Source: Alloascoidea africana (Eukaryota > Ascomycota > Alloascoideomycetes > Alloascoideales > Alloascoideaceae). From it: a stretch of DNA of 64,000 bases. Of the stretch, positions 30,501 through 39,598 are shown in pieces. The notes below the pieces were generated by a model. That model ran no database searches and was not told the DNA's origin. It saw only the letters and a program-made list of their open reading frames with translations. The stretch lies in contig JAKTTT010000054.1 in NCBI GenBank assembly GCA_030581615.1, positions 62,001 through 126,000 on the forward strand, in the 5' to 3' direction. Positions within the stretch are counted from its first letter, which is position 1, and every line of letters begins with the position of its first letter. A program made the translations under genes and the position numbers.

Positions 30501-32260
30501 GGAATTGCGCTGGGGTGGTTTGCACCGGTGTTCGTATTCAGCTTGGGCAAAGTTGGCCGTTGCTTAGCAACCAAGATTGGGCTGTGGGACTGGGACTGGG
30601 ACTCGGACGGGGACAGGGCAAGAGGCTCCGACTCGGGCCTGTATCTGGTCGTGTTGAAGGCCAGCGAGAGCGACTCTGAGGAGTTGGACTTTAGCGAGAG
30701 GGCGTCTGCGTGCGGATTGCCGCGGCCGAGGCGACCGCCAGCACCAGCAGAGGCTGGAGCACCGGCTGGAGCACCGGCTAGGGCTACGGCTGGGGGCGAG
30801 GACGAGAAAAACGAGCGCAAGTCGGTATTGTTGGAGGTCGGCGGCGAGACGGACTCTGGCTGGGAGCGCGAGGTCTCGTTGGACAGGCCCGAGTCGCCAG
30901 AGCCGGCCACGCTGTTGACAGACGTGTTTGCGGCCGCTGGAGCACCTGCTGGAGTTGGAGCTGGAGCTGGAGCTGGCGTCTTTGTGGGGGCAACGTCTGC
31001 TGTTGAACCTAACTTTGTAATGTAGGCGTAGACCGGGTCGTCGGCCTCGAGAATTGCCTTCTCCTGGTCCTTCTTGCCGTTCGTGCCGGGCTCGTTGACT
31101 CTGGTGGAAGACGACGAGGGCGAGGACGAGGACGTGGCGGACCCCGAGGCCGAGGCGGAAACCGAAACGGGCTCTTCCTCCTGGATTGGCGTGGGCTGTC
31201 TCGTCTGGAGTTTGGCAGCAGGCTCGGGCTGCAGTTGGTCGTGAAGCGTGTGGAGAGACGACACTATGGGATTGGGGCGACGGGACGGGGCCTCAGCGTC
31301 CAGCAACGAGCCCGTCCGGCCCAGGCCATGGCCCAGGCCGCCTGGAGGAGCAGGAGCCGCTGCTCCTTTCAGACAGGACTTGGCCGGGGCCGCGCTGTGC
31401 GGTGGAGGAGCAGCAAAGCGGTCCGAGTTGGAGTAGCGTTCGTAGACAAACCCCAGTGGAATGTCGTCCGAGGACTCGTTCTGACGCTTCCCGGCGAGGC
31501 CACCAGCGAGGCCACCAGCGTAGCCAGCAGCGTAGCCTGGGAAGCCCGGCGTGGTGGCGAGCGTGGGCGAGGGCATGATGGAGCCATTATCCTCCGAGTC
31601 TGAGTTGTAGAAGCTGCTGTCGGTCTCGAGGGCCGAGGGGTTTCGCACAAGCTCTCGCTCGCTCTGGTTGCCGGCAAACAGGCCCTGCAAGCGGTCCTTC
31701 GCGGGCAACAGACACGACTCGTCGAAGTTCAAGGGCGAGCCCTGGCCCTGGGCTCTTCCAAGAGCTGGCACTGCTGCTGGTGCTGCTGCCGTGGAATTGC
31801 TGGAGTCGTAGAGCGGCATGGACGATCGTCTCTGGAAGTACTGGAGCTGCTCCTGTCTCTCGTCACGCTCGTCCTCTGCGATTGTCGAGGAGCTGTTGCC
31901 AAAGGCCTGGCCCAGCGAGACGTCGGAGCGTCGTTTCCGGGAGCGCAACAGGAAGCTGTGGTGTTTTTTGCCAGAGTCGTCTGCGGCGACGTCTCTGGAG
32001 CGGTTCTGTTCCGCGAGATCGTAGGAGCTGAACGTAGCGAAAAGCGAGTGGCGTTTTGTCTGCGGCAGGATGGAGCTGCTTCGCGAGCGGGCGCCATTGT
32101 CGTAGAACGACGAGGCCTTGGGCAGCGAGTCGAACGAGCCCAGAGTGGGTTCGGACCACGACTTGTTGTTCTTCTTGTGGGCCTTCGCGGAGGGAGAGTC
32201 TGCTCCTCCTGCACCCGATCCAGAGCCACCCTTCTTTCTGCTGAAGAGTTTCAAGGGCAT
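27527..32260 (-). CDS. Unknown 1577-residue low-complexity protein
   Basis: A single long open frame from the ATG at 32260 (MPLKLFSRKKGG). The N-terminus is basic; then come long Ser-, Ala-, Pro- and Gly-rich stretches (about 100-700), and later Gln/Pro runs (QPQPQPQPQ at about 1150) and Gln tracts (about 1490). Short ordered islands stand out: DDIPLGFVYERYS (about 270), LLPKDRL-like segments, and DDIPLAILQAHGFPEG (about 930), which looks like a conserved linear motif and is present in two related forms. The C-terminus is a charged helix (ELSQVAKKKMELKKKWEARKS). No catalytic domain or membrane segment is visible. It may be a scaffold or signalling substrate, but I do not recognise an orthologue. 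GC content falls from high at the 5' end to low at the 3' end. Confidence 0.85.
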   Translation of the reverse strand: MPLKLFSRKKGGSGSGAGGADSPSAKAHKKNNKSWSEPTLGSFDSLPKASSFYDNGARSRSSSILPQTKRHSLFATFSSYDLAEQNRSRDVAADDSGKKHHSFLLRSRKRRSDVSLGQAFGNSSSTIAEDERDERQEQLQYFQRRSSMPLYDSSNSTAAAPAAVPALGRAQGQGSPLNFDESCLLPAKDRLQGLFAGNQSERELVRNPSALETDSSFYNSDSEDNGSIMPSPTLATTPGFPGYAAGYAGGLAGGLAGKRQNESSDDIPLGFVYERYSNSDRFAAPPPHSAAPAKSCLKGAAAPAPPGGLGHGLGRTGSLLDAEAPSRRPNPIVSSLHTLHDQLQPEPAAKLQTRQPTPIQEEEPVSVSASASGSATSSSSPSSSSTRVNEPGTNGKKDQEKAILEADDPVYAYITKLGSTADVAPTKTPAPAPAPTPAGAPAAANTSVNSVAGSGDSGLSNETSRSQPESVSPPTSNNTDLRSFFSSSPPAVALAGAPAGAPASAGAGGRLGRGNPHADALSLKSNSSESLSLAFNTTRYRPESEPLALSPSESQSQSHSPILVAKQRPTLPKLNTNTGANHPSAIPPARLQTMQSPGDSGTDSPSGPISSSVGVNVSGPTSGALTSSSSAVGPVGLGLGLGLGPGLSSVSSSSSQPEPNSSANESSQPLPAASRAASSGPISPNDSHSSPAIASPIIFDFDIDHDKPDEFFQAKKQQEVDSQASPPTGAAAPRQFIKHRSDAPKPQYPKNRNIPTGNGPRGRGRAISPPSQSNTVSTLELMRSRRGGNGNGIYNNASYMRTTDSPVSDASGPNPDKDAHIAEGDANAKGNPNGNDIETLSSHSVELDPLIEDEGDDLKKDKEEAITMRRKQQAHLASYRQSMIKITGDSETGEYSKPSLGAIVARQSYINTSSLGQPPANDENDDIPLAILQAHGFPEGQQQKQQENNRLSYQARRSSVGSKLDLYTMRDTDSRILQPPSSTDMNRNFNESGGSPGQIHRDYHSRNHSRDVSSELISNSEALTAGRRTPGTIAGTITGTITGTANKGPSPVELTEPLISRSASPLVKLEPPSRGLMSVVAKEKEEKAKLRSSMIKIANRKAAAGIPISQSAPSLGFNPSTGAGNSSNGLINSVSSPHALSSMGQQQQQQYQPQVQTMAQPQPQPQPQLQPQPQPQPQPATSGGSETNNQMQALIQMQMQLQMLQIQQLTNHQIQNSLAQQQQMPMGMPMVAQPSMMNMPGAVGSPAMMPVSPGMDAMTMSAAPPTTVIAPTPIAPPVIATENMVSAPPPPVVAATPVPPITPTGIQGGPQQPSPPVEVQSQQQNQMQPQPLPQPLPQPQAQTPVPVPVSVQPKYPPMSPMGYNNSASPNVNVFPSNDYAPSIAPSERSTMSRASRRYSRQPMPHQQQYYPHYSQQQHQYLTPHGRPQSFIQPSHHSIYAQPENNPNRYSQASFDGRSIYSQQPPQHQPQQQQQQQQQRHMPPRIQSPQTVIRPRGSTAGMNMVSPQQQQHSRGEDIYRRQTPSHSGSIGYGAGMMNNMSIMHSSTPPISEMDELSQVAKKKMELKKKWEARKSVLI

Positions 32261-32463
32261 TTAGCTGGGGCGATGGTGGTACACGGTGGCAACGAGAGAA
32301 CACGGCAGGGAGTGACCACAGCGAGGGAGACGGGAACGAGAAGAAGAGAAGAGAGAAGAGAAGAGTGAGAAGGAGAAAGAAAGAGAAAAGGAAAGGGAAA
32401 AGGAAAAGGAAAAGGAAAAGGGGCAAAATCTCAACAAGAAAGGACGCGAAAATGCGCAGCGTG

Positions 32464-32511
32464 CTATTTATATCCCCGCAAATGTGCGCGCATCTCGCGC
32501 ACATCTCGCGC
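32464..32511 (-). promoter_or_regulatory. TATA box and duplicated CGCG element of the large low-complexity gene
   Basis: On the minus strand TATAAATA (32465-32472) lies about 205 bp before the ATG at 32260. Just upstream of it the word CATCTCGCGC occurs twice (32491-32500 and 32502-32511, written on +). CGCG cores of this kind are bound by RSC-type zinc cluster factors in yeast. Binding here is an inference. Confidence 0.45.
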
Positions 32512-33575
32512 GCTTTTGCGCCTGGGGCTGTCTCGAGCAGCTCTCGAGCTCTTTGAAGCTCTTTAAAAACATTACAGGCCAGGGGACTCCGGAGACAGTT
32601 GTCTAAGGGCCAAACGACAGACGGGCAGAGAACAGGCCGCCGGACCGCAGCACGTTGCGAAAAGTGTCCTCTTGATGGAGGAAAGGAATGTGTAGAGGCC
32701 ATTTTGCATTCCTTGGGCCAACCGGCACTGGAAATGAAAAAAAGAAAGCCCTGGAATAGCCGTTTTGGAGCATCACCAAGGTGGATCTCCCCCATCCAAA
32801 TTCACCTTTTGCATTTCGTTTGGAGCTGTTCGGATATGTAAGACGTGGAGTAAGCTTATTTGGAAATATCATATCGAAAGAATGGGAAACAAGGTTGGAT
32901 GCTAACAATACGAGTCCTTTGGGTCCAGCCAGATCGCTAGATTGCGATATCGTGTCCCTCGCTTGCCCATCTTTGCGATTCATGAGCAGACTATCAATTA
33001 AAAATTATGAAGAAGGAATACATAGCAATGGCAAGTTTCTTTTGGAAATGGAAATGACCGTTGAGCTGCTTTTTTATCCTCCTCATGTGTCTCAAATCTT
33101 GGCAAAACTCTGCTTCTGGGCTACACCATATATACTCTTCACTTTTTTCCCCCAATCTCGCAAAATCAATTCGTACTTTGTCTGAGGCGGTAATGGCCAC
33201 TTTTTTATTCTGGTTTATTTTTGCTTGCTTGCCATGATTGAGAAACACGGTTTCAGAAAGTTGTAAAACAGAAACCACACACATTATTACCACTGGTGAG
33301 TCTCAGAGTCTCAGAGTCTCATCACACTCCCGTTTTGTTTTTGTTTTTGTTTGTTATTTTCATTTGGCTCAGTTCTCCATTCCAACATCGCCAACTATCA
33401 CCGCCTATTCGAAAGATGTGCTTTCTGTAATAGACATACCAATGTTTCTTGTTTCTTTATTCTACTTCACCAGAATCACTATTCTAGTTTGGTTAAAGTT
33501 CCACCACCCAAAGTGAAAAACCAAAACCCACTTGCAAAATTAAAACAAAACCACACAACAACAACAACCAAAAAA

Positions 33576-33676
33576 ATGGATGCGTGCCTGCATGAAATGT
33601 AAGTATTAAGGAGAATGAAACTTGACAAGTGTGTTTTTTTTAACACAATAGTTTCCACAAATTAAGAAATCTATAA
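33576..33676 (+). other. Possible spliced micro-ORF (15 codons)
   Basis: A yeast-like start context (CCAAAAAAATGG) after a CA-rich leader opens an 8-codon frame. A consensus donor GTAAGT at 33599 and acceptor ATAG at 33651 would define a 53-nt intron and give a 15-residue peptide, MDACLHEIFHKLRNL. No CTAAC branch site is present. It could equally be an untranslated leader or chance. Confidence 0.2.
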
Positions 33677-35614
33677 AAAATGAGATGTAAATACAAATAC
33701 AAATACAAATACAAAAATTTGAGCAATTTCTATTAAAACTGCTACTCATTTTTTGGTTCTCAAATTCTCATATTCTCATTTCTAGTATTCTGAACCAAGA
33801 AGAACGGATTAATTGATTAAAACACAGTTCAGATCTCTCTTGACAAGGTTTGAATTGATATGATTTCGGTTGCCTTTAAAATGACCACGAATTCAATTCA
33901 AATTCAAATTCAAATTCAACTTCAAAATTGTTCACGCATAACCTAAATCGATGAACAACTGAATCTCCTCCTCAAAATCGAAAAACAAGCCCAAAAACGA
34001 AATAAACTTTGGTTTGGATTTTTGGTGATGAGAGAAACTCAAATCCTAGAGTATGTATGTGTATTTGTACAGTACTTGTCTCTGAATGGCTTGGCTGGTG
34101 AAAATAGCCTTTTTTTCATCGGGTGAACAATAGAGAATTTGGGGGAACGCAGGACAAAATCGGTAAAACGGCAACGGAAATGGGAAATGGGGAAAACGGT
34201 CATCGTCAGTAGCAAACATTTTTACCAACAACAGTAATCATGATTCCTTTTTTGCTTTTCTTTCTTTCTTTCTTTCCCAATCTATCAGACATGTGGATGT
34301 AAAATTTACTCAAACTGACATCTGCAATCAATTAACACCTGCCTAACCAAAAATGGGGATTACTGTACACTTGGAAGAAATGGTAGGTGTCTTCTATTTT
34401 CAATTTCATGTTTGAGATCACTTGTAAGTGTGACATTTTACACTGACAAGTATAACCAGAATGAATCAGAGCTTTCTTTCATCTCACAATAATGTCTAAA
34501 AACCAATGTCTTGTTGTTTGACAAACTTTGAGACAGAAAAGACAGATGCAACATGGAATGGTTTCTTCTTTTTTTTTTTTTATTGAATTATTTGCCCCCT
34601 GCCCATGAACTTTGTTTGGAATAATGAATGTTACTGGGAGTTCCATCACAAATATCCATCTTTGCCTCACGTTTCAGTATCACAAGGACTAATGACTTGA
34701 ATGACCATCACTTTGTATATCATTTTCTCAAATCACAAGTCTCAAGTCACACAAGCCATGTTTAATTCTTTGCGCTATACTTGGGTCCTTTATCAATGCA
34801 AATTGCGTATTCATCTCATCTGCTAAATCTCCGGGCTACCCGATTCCCACTTGCTTGTGTATTTGTTTGTTTCCTTTCTCTCTTTCTCTCTTTCTTTCTT
34901 TCTCTCTCAGTTAAGGCGATTTTCATTTAATTCCATTTATGGAGAATCGGTCCCATGTGCAAGACAATTTGCGAAACTTGTTTAGATAATTTTTGCAAAA
35001 TGAGTGAATCAGCGAATAATATCACGAGATTACAACGTGTGTTTTATAAACACCAGCTTAACACTCTTGGACAATCGCATTCTCTTTGGTTTGGCTAATA
35101 GTTCAGAATCCGAGACTTTGAATTGCATATACAGACAGCTAATAGATACCGATGTTAATGGCTTTACTAGCTCCTAATTCCCGGTTTCAAGCCAAAGCCA
35201 GAGCAAGAGTCAGAGTCAGAGCCAGAGAATCACGTAATTCTAAAGTCTACTTTAGAAATTATATTCTACGCTTTTTTTTTTTCGTTCCCACAGTACCCGG
35301 GATATATCTGTTGCAATCTTTGAATTGTAAGTTTTTGAATCTATTATGTTTCTGCTCCAACCAAATCAGAACACCAAAAATAAAAATAAACAGCTCTATA
35401 CTGGAAAATAACGAAAACAAAAAGAAGTTCTATGTCTAGTATTCACTGATTTTCCTTTCCTCTATAAAACATTTATTCGCATAGAGTTCTAATTCGAAAG
35501 AGTTGGCTTTATGTTGAGTAGTGTGTTGTTGAGACTTTAGATGAATTTGCAATTTTCAATTTGCAATTTGCAATTTTGAATCAGATACATGTTCACAGAA
35601 TGGAAAAAAAAAAC

Positions 35615-35929
35615 TCAATCTCTCTTTGGATCCTTGATTCCCAAAACGGCTCTACCGAGGTAGTAAAAAGAAGCACCTCCAGATAACGCAAAGATGGCCC
35701 AGAAGGGATACACGTAAAGCTTTGCCCTTGGTCCCTATACATGAACTTTGTTAGTACCTGTAGCAAGCAATGATTCATCCATCAACCTCCATTTCTCTTT
35801 TGCTTTTGCTTTTGCTTTTGCTTTTTTGTGTATCTCTCTCAGTTTTAGAAGGTCACGTACTCTCAAATAGATAGGCTTGCTCGTTTGAGTCTGGTAATGC
35901 TTTTGCATTTCAATGATTCGGTTGGCCAT
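35615..35929 (-). CDS. COX7: Cytochrome c oxidase subunit VIIa (Cox7), two exons
   Basis: 62-residue single-span subunit of mitochondrial complex IV. Exons (minus): 35929-35861 (23 codons) and 35734-35615. The N-terminus MANRIIEMQKHYQTQT closely resembles yeast Cox7 (MANKVIQLQKIFQ). After the splice, GPRAKLYVYPFWAIFAL enters the membrane span, and the end GIKDPKRD matches the family's charged tail. The 126-nt intron has donor GTACGT, branch ACTAAC and acceptor ATAG, and contains five TTTTGC repeats (35797-35827). Each exon alone is too short to be noticed as a gene. A CCAAT box upstream fits Hap-complex control of a respiratory gene. Confidence 0.88.
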
Positions 35930-36879
35930 CTAAAGTGGATCATTCAATCGTTAGCCAACTCTCTGTTGCTCGTGCTCCACAAATCGACCGGGAACCGGGA
36001 ATCGCATATTCTAAAATTCTAGAGATTACAATCACCGGTTTCCTGGGATCTGGTGCTCATACCTTGGATATATATTTGAAAACTTTCTGTGCAAACAAAC
36101 AGTGAAAAGAGAAGAGAGGACGAAAATATTGGGGGGAGGAAAAGACTAAACTCCCACCAAAACTGGCCAATCAGAGAGCGCTTTTTTTCGTCCTCGCGGA
36201 TTACCACAGTACATCCAGAGGTGGTGCTCATAACCTGTTGTGACACCGATCACCAAATTTTGTCTCATGATTGATCCCAATCATTGAATCATTAATCCAA
36301 ATCTGTAGATTGTCACCGCATTATCCATTGTTTGTTTTCCCGTATAATTTTATATAAATGGAACCTTCGCCTCTTGAACAGGCGGTCTTGGCCTATAACA
36401 CCCAAAATCCTAAAATATCTATCTGGACAGCAGCAGCAGCGCCTAAATTTGGAGTACCTTTCTCTATCACCTAGGGACGGCTCCACGGGAGTACAGGTGC
36501 CCAGGAGGTAAACGAAAGAAAACAAAACTCTTTCAATCTATTAGTAATTACTCTTAGAGTCGTACATTATTTATTTAGCTCAAAAAAATTCTAGGCGCTA
36601 AGTTTGTCGGTCGTGAACGGCCATTGCCATTGTCACATAACTGGCAGTCAGCTTTCGTCAAGCGATCAAAGTATTCGTGGTATTAAAGCATGTTCCCATG
36701 TTGATATTCCCCGGGCTCGTGAGAATGGAGCCAATCTGATTGAATTTTTGAGTTCTACAAGTACTATATTGGCAAATTTAAGGGGGAAAAAATGATAACG
36801 TTTGGAAGTAGGCTTTAAACTTGGTCAATCAACAACAAAGGCGAAACATGTAAGCCCTGTAAAGACTATTCACGTCCTT
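35930..36879. other. COX7 promoter and intergenic region
   Basis: Holds the CCAAT box at 36167-36171. The part from about 36600 may belong to the transposase relic that follows, but I could not recognise it as such. Nothing else is supported. Confidence 0.4.
36167..36171 (+). promoter_or_regulatory. CCAAT box upstream of COX7
   Basis: GGCCAATCAG is 238 bp upstream of the COX7 ATG. CCAAT is the core bound by the Hap2/3/4/5 complex, which activates respiratory genes in yeasts. The site is seen; its use is inferred. Confidence 0.5.
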
Positions 36880-37165
36880 TTCTTCTGATTCCTCTGAATC
36901 AGTAACAGTTGTAGAAGTGATTTCGCTTAATGGAAAGGTTGGGGTGCTTCTTTTCTTCTTTACAAAGGTTTAGTGCATGTGGTGGAAGCTTGGTTTCCAA
37001 GCGTTAGTCCAGCAACCGATTTCGACGTTGCAACCTCTGATAGTGTATTAATTATATTCAAGGCTTGGATAGATATTCATTTTCCTTCACCTGATAATGA
37101 TGAATGGAGCCATTTGTTGCTAGATGGACATCTGTCGCATACCGTCAAACGCTGTGATTGAAAAC
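36880..37165 (+). mobile_element. Relic of a pogo/Fot1-type DNA transposase
   Basis: Translated blocks follow the order of the DDE domain of pogo/Fot1 transposases: SESVTVVEVISLNGKV (36897-36944), then VVEAWFPSV, DFDVATSD, a Trp-containing helix (IFKAWIDIHF) and LLLDGHLSHT (about 37115-37143), where the Asp is the second catalytic residue. A stop and a frame change separate the first block from the rest (near 36970), and the frame ends soon after DGHLSHT. The helix-turn-helix N-terminus, the last catalytic Asp region and terminal repeats were not found, so this is a dead internal fragment. Confidence 0.6.
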
Positions 37166-38216
37166 TTGCTTTCGAAAAGGGTTACGTCGTTGTTTTTTGA
37201 GGAGATTCGGACTCTCTCATGCTCTGTTTTTCTCCTGTGGACCTGTCGGCCTTTCCCTTTTTTGATCTGGACTCGAGCAGCAGGAGAGGGTGATGGTTTC
37301 TCGATGGCCAGGGCAAGCGCAGCCTCGGCTTGTGAGGAGGATGGTTTAGCGGGATTTGTTTCTAATATGTCTAATGTTGTTGTCTCTGACTCAAATAATA
37401 ATGGGTCTCAGTTGGCTCACATTTTATATGTGAACAGCCTTCCAATTGTTTGACACAGCAATAAGATGACAATTCAATTTTCTTACAATTAAACCTTTAC
37501 ATACTAAAGTTTTTAAATAAACCAGTAAAAATCCAATTTTCCTATAAGTCATGATTAAAAATCTTTGAAATTGTTATACTTGCTAGATGACAGAATCTAG
37601 TTTGTTCGGAGTTTTCTCCGGAAAAGAAGTCTGTATAAATAGAAATTAGAGAAAGGTTCTTCTTATAAGGACAGAACAACGTATTTAATGATTAGGGTGG
37701 TTGGCAAGATACTGGCGTGTATACCAAACGTAGGAGACAGTCTTTGTGTGTGATTAGCCATCTCATTATAACAATTTCATGGAAATCACTTTTCAAAAAA
37801 ATGATCAAATCTTGTTTTAAAAATTTGGGTGATTTGAGAAGGTGGCTCTGAATATCCACAAAGTTTAGCCATCATTCAGAATAGGATTGGATTTATAACC
37901 TGGAAACTGAAAACGGGTCTGTTAATTTGAATCATTCTTGTATGTTTTTCTTAGTGCTATTGAGGTTGTTGTCGTTTTCCCATTTTTTTTCCATTAGAAA
38001 ACCTGGTACAGAATATTAAAGAAGCTTTATTTTTTAAAAGAATGTAATGGAGACAAAGTCTTTCACATAGTACAAGGCTCCCAGATCATGATTGAATCAC
38101 CATATCCAAAATTCTAATTCACTACAATCGAACACTTTTTTTTTTCATATTCTTACCTATTATCGCTTCTTCTCATTTAAAACCAATTTGATATTTGTCT
38201 ATTCATAAAACTATAC
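37166..38216. other. Intergenic, no gene recognised
   Basis: About 1 kb of AT-rich sequence, possibly including further decayed transposon sequence at its left end. Nothing else is supported. Confidence 0.45.
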
Positions 38217-38349
38217 TGTTAGGACTCGGGTGATATCCATTACGGGTAAGCTTGGTCTATAGCTATATACATAGTTAGATCCCTATTCTATAGCAATTCA
38301 GCAGTTATATGTGCGATGAATTGACCCCTAGCTTCCTCCGGACCTAACA
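38217..38349. repeat. Possible solo LTR or small inverted-repeat element (133 bp)
   Basis: The segment starts TGTTAGG and ends CCTAACA, perfect 7-bp inverted termini beginning TG and ending CA. Its opening (TGTTAGGACTCGGGTGA) resembles the LTR-like opening at 15964 (TGTTAGGATACGGATG). No target-site duplication is visible in the flanks. It has no coding capacity. Confidence 0.45.
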
Positions 38350-39598
38350 ATTTTTATTTCTCGTCATTGAGGTTTATCCATAATATTAAAAAGGTAATTA
38401 TTGTTCTATTTTGCATGGATAGATGGTTCCTTCCGTTTCCTTGATGAGATTAATCATCAGTTTATTACATCTCTAAACAGGAAACGATATTTGAGTGTTT
38501 AATTGATTAATTGACGCCACTTGAAACAAAATTCTCTCTCACTCTCTCTTCATGTCGTATGCTGTTATACTTGCTAGACTTTGTCGATTCTCTCCATAGA
38601 CATTGTCTCCTATTCCTTTTGGGATACGAGTTTTTGGTTCAAGTAAACCACAACTGGGAATATACTCATCATTTCGTGCAATTGAAACCATAAGCATTTT
38701 TTTGGGGGGGTTCTTCTGCCAATGTCTTTAAATCCAATGAAACCCTGCAGGAAGCTTTGGTTAAAACCCACACATAATGGCAACAATTGTTATCGTTTTC
38801 CGACGGTATTTCGACGACTCTTTACCTGGTTTTGAAATTTGGGTTTCCACATAGCGCAGCTAAGCTTGACGATTCACCTTCAAAAATATCAAAACACCAG
38901 AATTGTTATGGCATGGGGTGAGATCCCTTGCCTATTGAACATGGTCAAGGATGATGAAGAAAGAATTGGGAACGCTATAAAAGCTTCTCTGGACAGCCAA
39001 GTATCAGAATTGAAAAAAAAAGGAATCAAACAGGCACCAAGAGGAACACAATTTTTGTGATGAGTGAAACATAGACGTTGGAGGAAGCCATGACAGCACT
39101 AACCGCGTCAAGATTATCAAGTATTTTGACAAAGACAGGGAAGGTATCAAATGGGTCAACAGAATGCCCACAACAACATATCCATCAGATCTGTCTGTCT
39201 TGGTTTGGCATATTTAGCGGAAACGGTAAAGCTATTCATATCAGACTTGGCTCAGCCTTTCTCAATTGTTGGTTCTCATTAATTTTTGTATAAACCCTAA
39301 AAAACACATCATGCTAATCGTTACAATCCTCACTTTCAGATGCATCACAATGAACCCATTCAGCAAAATCAATTATCAATTGAATAAACGCCCATCTTAT
39401 TCTCAACCAACGCAACCCTTATCAAGACAGTCTTACAAGTTCAATTACTATCAGAGATCAAGCTTTAGAGCCGTTTTATCCTTTTCCGGGATAAAACTCC
39501 AAAACAAAACTAGATTCTGTCAACCCTTACAACTCTAGAAATATGAATAACAACAACCAAAAGATCAGTTTAGAAAAAAAAAAAGGTGTACTCTTTTA
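38350..39598. other. Intergenic downstream of the MATE gene, with a possible coding relic
   Basis: 1.25 kb. The stretch 38880-39290 has coding-like texture in more than one frame (see next entry). A 55-codon ATG frame ending at 39538 (MNPFSKINYQ) has no recognisable family. The MATE 3' end is close by on the other strand. Confidence 0.4.
39092..39280 (+). pseudogene. Possible RhoGAP-like coding relic
   Basis: One frame reads DSTNRVKIIKYFDKDREGIK and then YPSDLSVLVWHI. After a stop and a change of frame come AETVKLFISDLAQPFSI. The spacing and the STNRV...FDKD...VKLF...L.QP pattern recall the middle of a RhoGAP domain. The resemblance is weak, no complete gene can be drawn, and no splice sites rescue it. 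Confidence 0.2.

Larger units (their letters stand above)
32261..35614. other. Long intergenic region, 3.35 kb
   Basis: The left 330 bases are the GC-richer promoter of the large low-complexity gene, with polypurine AAGGAAAAGG repeats at 32388-32420. The rest is AT-rich with microsatellites: (aaatac)n at 33688-33712 and (attcaa)n at 33891-33920. No long gene is supported. Possible micro-exons at 33576-33676 are listed separately. A 95-codon frame at 35152-35439 looks like chance. Confidence 0.5.

Noticed and set aside
30168-31025. Long plus-strand open frames opposite the large low-complexity gene
   Set aside because: They are shadows of a GC-rich, codon-biased gene on the other strand and resemble no family.
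35152-35439. 95-codon ATG frame as a gene
   Set aside because: Low-complexity Arg/Ala repeat start followed by AT-driven composition, with no recognisable domain.
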